Assembly: GCA_027625095.1 (NCBI GenBank)
Contig: JAQBXN010000015.1
Coordinates: 36,859-100,858, forward strand
From: Planctomycetota bacterium
Lineage (GTDB): Bacteria; Planctomycetota; PUPC01; JACPCR01
Length of the DNA: 64,000 nt
Direction: 5' to 3'
The position numbers were made by a program, and so were the translations under genes. Of the stretch, positions 52,893-62,109 are shown piece after piece. The notes beneath the pieces were generated by a model. It saw nothing but the letters and a program-made list of their open reading frames with translations, was not told where the DNA came from and made no database searches. Positions within the stretch are counted from its first letter, which is position 1, and each line of letters opens with the position of its first letter.

Positions 52893-55800
52893 TCACTTCT
52901 TGCTCTCTCCGTAAAGAATTCTGTAATCGTGATAAGGAACGTAGACCGGGCCGTAGGATTCACCCGCTCCGGCCTTTAAGACGGCTTCATCGGTCTCGAA
53001 ATTTCTTAGAGCCAGGGTTTCTCCATCTCGATTGCTCAGGGCTGACCACCACTTCTTCATTTTTTCGGGCACTTCGACGCGGCCCCGGACATCAGCGGCT
53101 TTCATGGTGTTCGGGCCGCCGAGGGTGCGATTGAGGTCGAGCAGGTGCAGGGGGAGATTCAGCGGTTTGTCGGACTCGTTCATGATGACGAAGAGGGCTT
53201 TGTACCCGCCGTTTTCCAGCGGGCGGCGGAAGACCGTGACGTAGACCTTATTCGTATCTGCGTTGCCGTACCGGACGACCTGACTGCTGCGCCAATACGG
53301 GATGTACTCGACGTTTTCATCGTTGAGCAGGCCGAAATCGTGCAGCTTGTTGATAAGCGTGACGGCCTGTTCGGCGTGGGCGAAGTAGCCGTGGGGGCCG
53401 TCCGAACACATGCCGATGTCGTGGAGAAGGGCGCGGCCCAGATACTGGCGCTCGGGGCGTTTATCGTCGCCCTCCTGTGTGGACATGAAATCGGGCACGA
53501 GCCGGCAAATCAGGCCGGTAAAGTTGTGGGACATGACGCGCCACAGTGAGAGGGGGTAGACCGTCACGTTATCGAGCTCGAAGGTTCTCGTGCCTGCGCC
53601 ACACTCTTCGACGAGTTGCGTGTCCCAGGCGAACGACTCGAAGCATGTGGCCGAAGTATTCGCCCACAGGTAGTTCCGCAGCGGCATGTTGCGCGTTTTG
53701 AAACGGCGGGCCAGCCGTTTGAACATCATTCGCATATTCCCGGTCAGGAAATGATCCTGCCACGGTAATTCCTTTTCGGAAATGGATTCGGGCGAACGCA
53801 GGTAGGCGTCCCCCTCGGCGACATTCATCGAACGATAAGTCGGCCAGGTCTCGTCCCACCACCAGCCGTGCCTTCGGCCAATCTCGATGTGACGGTCAAA
53901 GTGGAACGGGAACTTGTCCTGAAAGTAGCGGTTCATTTCCCAGAATCCCAGGTTTAGCTCGTCCCATTCGAGCTTCCGGCTGAGTTCTTTCTTTTCCTCA
54001 TCCGCGAGGGAGGGATCGATTCGGCCGTTCGGCACATTGGCAGTCCCTCTCAACTGGTAGAAACGCCACAAAGTGGAATCGGGCGCTCCGGCGGGTGTCC
54101 ACTTGGAAACCTCTTCAGGCGAAAGCTGTCTGCCGGCGAGGCTGCGGGCCATCATGTTCGCCTTGGCTTTCAATTCCTCATCCGATTTCGAGAGGTCACC
54201 GCCGATGTATTCATCCGCCCACGAGCCGCCGCGGTATAGCCAGGAGATGAGTCTGTAGTTTTCCGGCTTCGGTTTGGCCGGGTGGGTCAGGATACTGAAC
54301 TTGATGTTGCGCTCGCCCGAAACCTCCGCTTCGTGATTGATGAAACGAATCCGCCAGGTCACCAGGCCATCGGCGTTGCGCTCGAGGGTCATGGTCGTGC
54401 CTTTTTTATCGATGATCCATCCGGCGTCGGAATCGCAGAACCATGAGAAGCCCCGGTCGCCGCTGCCGAAGAAGAGGTAAGGCACCAATCCACTGTAATA
54501 GAGTTCCGGCGGCCCGATTTTGGAGTTGTCCCAGACGATTCCAGTCTCCCTTGACAAAGAACACTCCCACACGTCCGAACCGGCCATGCCTCCGCCCTGA
54601 ATCGCACTCGACACCGTGTCTACCGCACCCGCCAGGTCAGCCACCATTTCCAGGCCGCTCACCTTGACCGCTTTGCCGGTGCCATAAGTGAATGAACAGT
54701 GCATGGCGCCGTCGCAGTCGTATTGGGTTACGAGCTCGGCATCGATGGGGCCAATCTTGATTGCTGCGCTGTATTCGAATTCACTTTTCCACTGGCGGGC
54801 AAGGCGCGCGCCTTTTGCCGGCTGTGCGGTCACGCTCTTGCCATCGATAATGGCTTCCAGCCGGAAGGGGGCACGCAATTGCGGGCCGCGGCCGATTTCT
54901 GCCAGCATTGAGTCCGTCAGAGAGACCCCGTCATTCCGCTTTTCCAATGGCAGTTCACGCTTGTCGGGCTTGATCCAGATCTGCGCGGGCAGCCCGGATG
55001 GTGAGACCTCGATACGGTGCTTGAGCGTTTCGTGTCCCTCAGCCAGCTTCTGAATCGGGGTGAACGGTTCCCAGACAACATCGTCCAGCCCCAGCTCGTT
55101 GTTCATCCATTCGAACTGCTCGAACTTGAACGGCTCCGGGTTTCGTTCCCCGACGATGCGTTTGTTCTGATCGAACAGGAGGAGCGCCACCTTGTAGGAT
55201 TCGCCGCTTACAAATTTGGGCACATCCATCGCGAAGCTGGCAAAGTCGCCACTGAATTTCACAGTCTGCTCAGCGATTTCGTCCTCATCTGCATTGTTTT
55301 TCATCACGAACAGCTTGGCTTCGACCGCCTTCTTCGTCTCGTCAGCGCCGTAAATACCGGCATCCACGATCCCGGAGACTTTCTTCGTGTAAGACGAAAC
55401 GTAGTAGCGGAAGTCGAAGTCGCGGCGGGGCGGACGCATCCCCTTGATTACGTCCACCCGACGGCTGCGGAAAGACAGGGTCTGTTCCCCTTGCTGGACG
55501 GCCCCCCCGTCCATTGAATGAAAATCAATCAGCCGGGTCCTGAACAGCACCTTGGCTGGCTGGCCCGCGCTGCGCACATCGAACCACAGCACATTGCCAT
55601 CGGTGCTGACGCCCGGGAACGGACGTTTGAGCTCAAATTCCTTCACTTCACCGGGCACGAGTTCCAGCAGGCCATTCTTGAGTTCGGGGGCTTCGTAGCT
55701 CGAATAGGCCGTCCCCAACTGATTCTCAACAAAGAAACCGATGCGAACTGTCTTCGAGCGATTCGAGTGGTTTTTTACCGCCAGTTTCAAATCGATGATG

Positions 55801-56648
55801 TCGTCCATAATCGGCCCCAGTGATTTGACCTGAAAGCTTGGAGCATCGGGGTCGAGAATCAGCTTTGTCTTGGTCGTGTTCCAGACATGCTTATCGAAGA
55901 CATTGAAGTACTTTCCGTTGCCGCCGATACCACGGGTAAACCAGCAGCGGTATGCCGTTCCGGGCGGCGGCGGGAGATTCACGATCGGGCTGCCGTCGGC
56001 TTCTTTTGCCGAGTAATTGCCCACCACCATCTGTTGAAGCGGAATGGCAAATTCCAGATTCCACCGGGTGGCCGTCACCCCGCTGCGAACCAGGGCCTTG
56101 GCCTGCCAGGTCTTCCCTTCGCCCGCGTTGACGCTCCAATACTGGTCGGCCACGCTGGCGAACGGATTGGCGAACCACTTGAACAGCCCCATTTGGAAGC
56201 CCTTTCCAATGTCGTGATAGGGCCGCAGTTCCAGCTCGATATGGTCGTCCCAGATCAGGCCATAAAGCGGATGGTGTGTCACATCGGGAAAACGCCCCCT
56301 TGCCTTCAGCCACGAATTCTCCGGATAAACGGGTGACGCGTAGGCGATGTAAAGATTTTCCTTGTCATAGCCGCCGTACACCTCGACCTGGGTCTGCATC
56401 GGGGCGAGAAAAGTGAACTTCGCCTGTGCGAAGTCATACCAGAAGCCGGTCAACGCCGAAGAATCCTCCCATTCGCCCGCAGCCAACGCGCCATCGATTT
56501 CGGGAGGCTTCTTCATGAAGGGCAGCCGCAGGATCGGCGTATCGACCCGCGATGCCGGCCCATAAGAAGTGGGGGTCTCCTCGGCGGAGGCCGCGGTCAT
56601 GCTCGAAAGGACTGCCGTCAGCGCGAGGACAGAGAAACGTCTGGTCAT
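52893..56648 (-). CDS. Large exported protein with N-terminal CBM9-like domain
   Basis: The start at 56648 gives a signal peptide (MTRRFSVLALTAVLSSMTAASA); the frame extends to 56711. An N-terminal carbohydrate-binding family 9-like domain follows (about 30-240, KPPEIDGALAAGEWEDSSAL, HHPLYGLIWDDHIELELRP). The central beta domains (about 250-520) lead to a region matching the 50871-52670 paralogue but interrupted by an additional ~200-residue helical, Trp-rich segment (about 820-1010, DRHIEIGRRHGWWWDETWPTYRS). About 1250 residues in all. It resembles large exported proteins that act on polysaccharides in PVC genomes. No catalytic residues can be named. Confidence 0.78.
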   Translation of the reverse strand: MTRRFSVLALTAVLSSMTAASAEETPTSYGPASRVDTPILRLPFMKKPPEIDGALAAGEWEDSSALTGFWYDFAQAKFTFLAPMQTQVEVYGGYDKENLYIAYASPVYPENSWLKARGRFPDVTHHPLYGLIWDDHIELELRPYHDIGKGFQMGLFKWFANPFASVADQYWSVNAGEGKTWQAKALVRSGVTATRWNLEFAIPLQQMVVGNYSAKEADGSPIVNLPPPPGTAYRCWFTRGIGGNGKYFNVFDKHVWNTTKTKLILDPDAPSFQVKSLGPIMDDIIDLKLAVKNHSNRSKTVRIGFFVENQLGTAYSSYEAPELKNGLLELVPGEVKEFELKRPFPGVSTDGNVLWFDVRSAGQPAKVLFRTRLIDFHSMDGGAVQQGEQTLSFRSRRVDVIKGMRPPRRDFDFRYYVSSYTKKVSGIVDAGIYGADETKKAVEAKLFVMKNNADEDEIAEQTVKFSGDFASFAMDVPKFVSGESYKVALLLFDQNKRIVGERNPEPFKFEQFEWMNNELGLDDVVWEPFTPIQKLAEGHETLKHRIEVSPSGLPAQIWIKPDKRELPLEKRNDGVSLTDSMLAEIGRGPQLRAPFRLEAIIDGKSVTAQPAKGARLARQWKSEFEYSAAIKIGPIDAELVTQYDCDGAMHCSFTYGTGKAVKVSGLEMVADLAGAVDTVSSAIQGGGMAGSDVWECSLSRETGIVWDNSKIGPPELYYSGLVPYLFFGSGDRGFSWFCDSDAGWIIDKKGTTMTLERNADGLVTWRIRFINHEAEVSGERNIKFSILTHPAKPKPENYRLISWLYRGGSWADEYIGGDLSKSDEELKAKANMMARSLAGRQLSPEEVSKWTPAGAPDSTLWRFYQLRGTANVPNGRIDPSLADEEKKELSRKLEWDELNLGFWEMNRYFQDKFPFHFDRHIEIGRRHGWWWDETWPTYRSMNVAEGDAYLRSPESISEKELPWQDHFLTGNMRMMFKRLARRFKTRNMPLRNYLWANTSATCFESFAWDTQLVEECGAGTRTFELDNVTVYPLSLWRVMSHNFTGLICRLVPDFMSTQEGDDKRPERQYLGRALLHDIGMCSDGPHGYFAHAEQAVTLINKLHDFGLLNDENVEYIPYWRSSQVVRYGNADTNKVYVTVFRRPLENGGYKALFVIMNESDKPLNLPLHLLDLNRTLGGPNTMKAADVRGRVEVPEKMKKWWSALSNRDGETLALRNFETDEAVLKAGAGESYGPVYVPYHDYRILYGESKK

Positions 56649-56815
56649 TAATGAATTCACGTTGATTGACTGAGTTGGGGATGATGTCTTTCGACCCTCC
56701 CAAAGTAACAAGAATTGCTCAGAAAATCCTGAAATTTAAGGAGGGAAATATCGGAGAATTGCCCCCTTCAAATTTTCGGGTGGTCTCGCCGGCCGCGTAT
56801 TCGATTCGTCCTAAC

Positions 56816-56905
56816 TGGCGGAGGGACAGGGATTCGAACCCTGGGGACACTTACGCGCCCACTGGTTTTCAAGACCAGCGCTTTCAACCACTCAGCCATC
56901 CCTCC
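56816..56905 (-). tRNA. tRNA-Ser(UGA)
   Basis: On the minus strand the acceptor stem GGAGGGA/TCCCTCC closes the molecule. The anticodon arm ctggt-cttgaaa-accag gives anticodon TGA. A long variable arm (class II) and the GGTTCGAATCC T arm follow. The discriminator base is G and CCA is encoded (56816-56818). Confidence 0.97.
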
Positions 56906-57077
56906 GGATGGTGTGAGGCGTTGCCTCTTCACGGGGCGGAATGATAGTTTTTTATCGCGGCGATTCCAACGGCTGGTGCTTCAGACGTCAGGCTTTGCGG
57001 CATTGGAGTGATGGACGATGGCCATAGTGGTTTTGCTTGAACGCTGCTTGAAGCTGGCACGCAGTCTTTGGAGTGCG

Positions 57078-57333
57078 GTGGCTTGTCACAGCTTTCGCTT
57101 CTTCAAGGACTTCAGAATCAGAAAAGCTCCGGCAAGCCGGAGCACTCCAAAGGACGCACCTTTGGAGCACCCGAGTGTCCGGGCGGATTATAGATGTCGG
57201 AAACATCGTGGTGCCCTCGCTCCGCGAGGGCTCTGAAGACTCCCCGCGGAGCGTGGAGACCACGTAGTTAGGTGGCTTGCCACCGCTCTCGCTTCTTCAA
57301 GGACTTCAGAATCAGAAAAGCTCCGGCAGGCCG
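57078..57333. repeat. 63-bp direct repeat pair with hairpins between
   Basis: The copies at 57078-57140 and 57271-57333 match at all but four positions. Between them are three strong hairpins: 57127-57144 (GCTCCGG stem), 57146-57168 (CTCCAAAG stem, 8 bp) and 57213-57231 (GCCCTCGC stem, 8 bp). No coding sequence is visible. Confidence 0.9.
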
Positions 57334-57587
57334 CTATACAGTCCACTTAGGACATTGATCGAAATCATGTTGCCAACTTTCGGCCCATGAATACTTCAGA
57401 TCCGATGTGCCTTCGCAGAACTCCGGACAACGACTTGTAAACGAGCATTAGAGGCGGTTTTGCGAGGTTTCTTGTTCCAGAATTTGTGTTACACATTTTC
57501 AGCCAAGGAGGGGCGGGAGCATGTGGCCTGGGGCGCAGGCCCTGAGCTTTGCCCACATTCTGTTTCAGATTACGCCGGAGGCGTAAA

Positions 57588-57739
57588 GGCAAGTAGCCGG
57601 TGGTTTCAACCACCGGTACACGTAACAAAGTCGGCAATCAGCCCCGAAGGGGCGCAGGCGACCTTCTGCCTCCGCCCCTCCGGGGCTAAGAGAATCTCTC
57701 TCCTCCTGATCCGGTGGTTAAAACCACCGGCTACTTGCC
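57588..57739. repeat. REP/BIME-like element with 29-bp inverted ends
   Basis: The ends 57588-57616 and 57711-57739 are inverted copies with one difference, and each is itself a hairpin (CCGGTGGTT/AACCACCGG). Inside are GCCCC/GGGGC hairpins; another hairpin, TACGCC/GGCGTA, lies just outside at 57571-57585. It has no open reading frame. Elements with this ccggtggtt...aaccaccgg core are typically mobilised in trans by REP-associated transposases; none is in the window. Confidence 0.85.
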
Positions 57740-57911
57740 CAGGCCCCTCCGGGGCTGAAGAGACGGACGGGTAATGTAACATTCTTGATAAGGTCGATGT
57801 CCAGAGTTCTGCTTCGGGACTGTGAACAATGGCAGTATCATTTTGGCCTTAGTTCACTTAAGAATGGACGACCGCATCCGGCTCGCCCAGAATTCCGTTT
57901 TTTGTGCCCGC

Positions 57912-60900
57912 CTAATTCCCCATATCCTTCAGCAACTGCTTGTAGTACTCCTCGCTCTTCGCTTTGAATTGCGCAGGGGGCCGCTTGTTGCGAGCGCGCA
58001 TGAGTTCGAGCGCGATGTGGCGGGGGAGCTTGAGACGGGGGCCGTCATTTTGCTCAAAATATGAGATGCCGCGATTTCGGCGGCGTTCACGCCCGACCTG
58101 CCGGGCCCGCTGCGCGACGAGCCGACTGTAATCGAGACCGAGGTCCACCCGGCGGTTGGCCCCCTCGCCGAATTGGATGAGGTGTCTCATAAGATCGATT
58201 TCCGCATCCCGCATTCGAACGTTCCAGCGGTAGTCAAAACTATCGATGATGGCCCGGATGGGCCAGAAGGTGCGCGCAGTCTGTGAGAAATCGCGAACGT
58301 TGTTATGGCGTTGCATGTTCACGAGAGGCAACTGAACCTGGCCGTAGAGGGTGCTGAGGCGATCCTCCAGGTTTGTCTTGAGCTCTGTAATCCGCTGCGC
58401 CAGCTCCTTCTCAGGCATCTCGTTCACCTGTTCTGACAGAGCCGTGATTTCAAGGAGCAACTCTTCGGCCTCGGATGCGGTCTGGATTTGCTCCTGTGCT
58501 GTTTTGAGCATCTGAGGAAGTTCGGATTGGGTGGCCGGGCGTTTCAATTGATTGGCGATCTCCGTAACGGTGCGCACGTCTCCTTCGTTCACCACAATCT
58601 TGCCGAAACGGGTCTGGCTGAGGCGAGCCTTCTGCTCCGGGTCATCGCTGGCAAATGCTCCGGCGACCTCGGCGAATTCCTTTTGTAAAAGCGTGAGGTA
58701 GCCGAGGGTCTTGGTCTCGGCCATGAACTTTTCGAAATCAAAGTTCTGGGGCTGGCCGCTGATGGTGCGCTCCATGACCGCGGCGTGTTCATGAAGCTGA
58801 GCGGCAAAATTTCGTGCATGCCCGGGTATGATGCTGAGCGCCTGTTGCGAACCGGAATTGAACCGGACGGTCACCTTGTCAAAGCCGCCCTCTCCATCGA
58901 TGAGCAGAAGCAACTGCAGGCGATTCCATGCCTCCCAGTCGTCCCAGGAGTGATTGGCCGTGTTCTGAATGAAGGTGTTGGCCATCCGGAAAAAATGAGC
59001 GTTGCGGTAACCCGTCTCAATAGCTCGGAGCCTTGCCTCCTGGTAAAGGGCGACGTTTTGCCACTTCCCCCACCGGACTTTATCTCCCCCGGTCAGCAAT
59101 TCCTTTTCAATATCGGCGGCCATCTGTTCGTAGACATCTCCCGCACGCTGGAGGGCGTTCTTGAAGGTATTCATGCTGGCAAGCAGGCCGGGCTGCATGG
59201 ACTGCAGATCTGTGATGCCGGCGGGCTGGAGGGCGGCAACGGCTGATGCAAGGGTGTCATTAAAAGCAGCCGGGCTTCGAACCAGGCGATCCAGTGCGTC
59301 GTTGAGTTGGGTGCTTTCAGGGCCGGTGGGCTCAGGGGCCCGGGTGATTATCTCTTTCAGAATAAGTGCATCTTCGCGAATCTCCGCCGCAACGTCTTCT
59401 GCTGCCTCAGGGTTCAATGCGAAGCGATTCATCTGCTGATCGCGGCGATAAGTCTGAGTGCGTTCCAGAAGAAGCTGAGCGGTCAGCCAGACCTCTGCCG
59501 GACGGGAAGGCAACCGATACCAATTTGCATTTTCAGTTACGTCTTGCTGAGAGCAGAGCCGGGCCAGTTCAAAGTCGCCGAAGGGGCGGGTCTGTGATTC
59601 CGAGCTTCTGAATCTCAGGCTCTCAGCCGCCCCCACCTGCAGCCGGTGGGAAACGTGAGGAAGTTGACTCTGCCGAATCTGTTCGAGCACATTCTCAAGC
59701 TCGGAAGAGAGGGCTGGTGCGTGTGTGCTCAGAACCAGCTCAAAGTTCGTCAGAGCCCCCTGAATGGTGCCTGGCGTGGCGGTGTGGAGGGCGCTTTCCA
59801 GCGAAACGAGCACATCGGAAATCTTGTCCGCGATTTCGGTGAGACTTTTTCCGGTGGCCAGAATACCCGTTGCCTCAGTAACGTAAAATTTCAGGTTTGC
59901 TTCGTAGACGTCTTTGCTGGATTTCACTTCGCCCAGGTGCGAGAGCCGCTGCCTCAAATTGCGCACTCTCTGGAGCAGGGCTTCGCCCTGGAAGCGCTTT
60001 TGTTCGGCGAGGATGGCAGTCTTCCAGATTTCACCGAACTCTTTCTGTTGCTCGATGCGGGCATGAATTTTTTCGATAAGCGCAGGCACGTCGTTGGAGG
60101 CCCGGATCTGATCGGCAAAATCGTAGTAAACGTACGGCGTGTCCAGGCAACGATGGAAGGCCAGCAGCAGTGCGATGGAGTCTTGCAGGCGTTGCGGCCA
60201 GCCGCTGAAGAAGTGTGCCGCGCGTTCACGATCGAGCTCGGGTCGCATACCGCTCGCGGTATCAGTGAAGTTGGCCAGCAGGTTGGCCTGTGCTTCCGGC
60301 CAGGTCTTGTTCGTGCCTGCGACCGTTTTGATGATGTTGAGGTTGTTGCTGAGCTGATTGACGCGGCCCCTGTAAAGGTTCGCGGCCCAGTCGAGTTGAT
60401 TGAAAAACTCCATACCGCTGGCAAATCGGGCGGCGTAGGAATCGCGGAGCAGGTGGATGCGATAGTCTTCAGAGCTGGCTTCCTGGCCCTTGGAATCAAT
60501 CACGAAGAGATTCATCTCGAACGGCGTGGTTCCGTAGACGTGGTAGTTCATCCGCTGGATTGTTTCCGAACCGGTGACGATACGCTGACCGAGCTGTGTG
60601 GAATTGATATAAAACTCGCCGGCCAAATCGTGCGTGCGAGCCGCCCCCGCTGTGCGCCAGTCCATGATGACATCGGCGACAGCAAGATCGTCTTCGGCAC
60701 GGAACTGAAATCCCACCAGCTCGCCGGGCATGATGTAGCTGTCACTGGGCATGCCTGAGACGGTAATGCGCGGAGGCAGGTCTCTGGTGGCCTCAATGAC
60801 GCAAACGCGCTCGCGCCCGGGGATGCCATTGTCACCGACCGCGCGTACGCGCAGGATACCGCTCTGGTCGACCTTCATGCGGAAATTGGCCAGGTGCTCT

Positions 60901-62108
60901 CTGCGAACTTTGACGCTGAGTGGCCGTTCTTTTTGTTGCCCTGTCTTCGTCTCGCCCTTGTTCAGCATGGCATGCTCGTTGGCCCACCTCTCCTTACCTG
61001 ACATCTGTTCACTTTGGTCTTTCGCTTCGAGCAGTTCGAAGACGGCTTCGATACTCCTGATAGGCCGGTCTGTTTCGAGATCGAATTCCAGCCTAGAGTC
61101 TTCGAGCAGGCTCAACCGCTCTCCCTCCAGAGGAGCATCCTTGACGTCCTTCAGCTTGGCATACTTTGGGTAACGGATGGTGTGCAGAAATTTGCTGAAC
61201 CGAATGCGCGGCTCGACATTCAGGCGAAAAATCTGGGTCTGTGCATCCCCTGCCCGAATCCGGAAGGTGAGCGGCTCACTGGTCTCCGGGCGGGTAAGCA
61301 CCCAATACTGGCCGTGATGGGTGAACTCAACCGAGCTGGTCTGGCCGTCAGGATTAAACACCTCGAGGGTTGGTTCGGGCAGAGAAGCGGGGAAGGTGAG
61401 GAGCGGGGACGAGCGCGAAGAGAGCTTGACTTTCAGATGGAAATCATCGCCTTCAGGCAGAGTGAAAAGAAGTTGAGGTTGGGTGGTCAGTTCGGGAGTC
61501 TGATCGGCGCCTTCGATCTTTATCTGGACAACGCTGTCGCGCGGAAGGTTCGCTTCCGGATGCCAGAAGCGAAGCCAGAGGAGAGGCATGCCAAAGAAAT
61601 TGCTGACACAGAACAGGCCGGCAATGAACACCACAGAGTAGATCGCTGCGGATGAGTGGAGGAGGCCGCGTTTGGGGATGACGGTGTAAGCGCTGGATGC
61701 GCTGGTGGTGGCCTGGGTTACTTCGAACGCCGCTTCGATTCTCTTGAGCTGGAGGCCACTCGCGGCGCGCCGGGCGAAATCAAGAGAGGACGACCACCGG
61801 TCTCTGCTGCCGGAGATACGTGTGTCGAGGTGGATTGCCACATCGAGCGGGTCTTCCTTCTTGAACAAATAATACCCGGCGAACCCGGCAGTGATGGTTG
61901 CAGTGAGGATGCTGAGCCACGGGCCCCACAGGCGCCAACCCACCGGCCAGGCGGTCAGGCGATCGGCCAGGACGAACAGAAGGAAGAATCCGATGCAGAC
62001 GCTCCCGCCCGCCAGGATCGTTGAAGTGGCCTGAACCAGGCGTCGCCTGCGAACGAAGCCGGCGACTGCCTTGCGGACGACTGCGGGGGTCGAATCTGGA
62101 AAATGCAT
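57912..62108 (-). CDS. Giant membrane protein, DUF4175-like
   Basis: Three membrane segments lie near the N terminus (about 30-50, 55-78 and 155-180), with a conserved DPLDVAIHLDTRI stretch between them, as in DUF4175-type proteins. The following ~350 residues are beta-rich Ig-like domains (about 195-540, with RIRFSKFLHTIRYPKY), and then ~800 residues of long helices and coiled coil run to the C terminus (FNQLDWAANLYRGRVNQLSNNL, LLEITALSEQVNEMPEKELAQRI). The end is basic. In PVC genomes such proteins are usually next to MoxR-ATPase/DUF58 genes; those are not in the window. It is followed by 1 kb of repeats and preceded by a MORN gene with a 1-base gap. The function is unknown. Confidence 0.7.
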   Translation of the reverse strand: MHFPDSTPAVVRKAVAGFVRRRRLVQATSTILAGGSVCIGFFLLFVLADRLTAWPVGWRLWGPWLSILTATITAGFAGYYLFKKEDPLDVAIHLDTRISGSRDRWSSSLDFARRAASGLQLKRIEAAFEVTQATTSASSAYTVIPKRGLLHSSAAIYSVVFIAGLFCVSNFFGMPLLWLRFWHPEANLPRDSVVQIKIEGADQTPELTTQPQLLFTLPEGDDFHLKVKLSSRSSPLLTFPASLPEPTLEVFNPDGQTSSVEFTHHGQYWVLTRPETSEPLTFRIRAGDAQTQIFRLNVEPRIRFSKFLHTIRYPKYAKLKDVKDAPLEGERLSLLEDSRLEFDLETDRPIRSIEAVFELLEAKDQSEQMSGKERWANEHAMLNKGETKTGQQKERPLSVKVRREHLANFRMKVDQSGILRVRAVGDNGIPGRERVCVIEATRDLPPRITVSGMPSDSYIMPGELVGFQFRAEDDLAVADVIMDWRTAGAARTHDLAGEFYINSTQLGQRIVTGSETIQRMNYHVYGTTPFEMNLFVIDSKGQEASSEDYRIHLLRDSYAARFASGMEFFNQLDWAANLYRGRVNQLSNNLNIIKTVAGTNKTWPEAQANLLANFTDTASGMRPELDRERAAHFFSGWPQRLQDSIALLLAFHRCLDTPYVYYDFADQIRASNDVPALIEKIHARIEQQKEFGEIWKTAILAEQKRFQGEALLQRVRNLRQRLSHLGEVKSSKDVYEANLKFYVTEATGILATGKSLTEIADKISDVLVSLESALHTATPGTIQGALTNFELVLSTHAPALSSELENVLEQIRQSQLPHVSHRLQVGAAESLRFRSSESQTRPFGDFELARLCSQQDVTENANWYRLPSRPAEVWLTAQLLLERTQTYRRDQQMNRFALNPEAAEDVAAEIREDALILKEIITRAPEPTGPESTQLNDALDRLVRSPAAFNDTLASAVAALQPAGITDLQSMQPGLLASMNTFKNALQRAGDVYEQMAADIEKELLTGGDKVRWGKWQNVALYQEARLRAIETGYRNAHFFRMANTFIQNTANHSWDDWEAWNRLQLLLLIDGEGGFDKVTVRFNSGSQQALSIIPGHARNFAAQLHEHAAVMERTISGQPQNFDFEKFMAETKTLGYLTLLQKEFAEVAGAFASDDPEQKARLSQTRFGKIVVNEGDVRTVTEIANQLKRPATQSELPQMLKTAQEQIQTASEAEELLLEITALSEQVNEMPEKELAQRITELKTNLEDRLSTLYGQVQLPLVNMQRHNNVRDFSQTARTFWPIRAIIDSFDYRWNVRMRDAEIDLMRHLIQFGEGANRRVDLGLDYSRLVAQRARQVGRERRRNRGISYFEQNDGPRLKLPRHIALELMRARNKRPPAQFKAKSEEYYKQLLKDMGN

Positions 62109-62109
62109 T

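Noticed and set aside
57078..57333. CRISPR array or insertion sequence
   Set aside because: Only two copies 193 bases apart and no transposase frame.
59646..60758. 370-codon open frame on the plus strand
   Set aside because: It is antisense to the DUF4175-like gene, whose helical and beta domains are coherent over 1398 codons; the plus-strand translation resembles no family.
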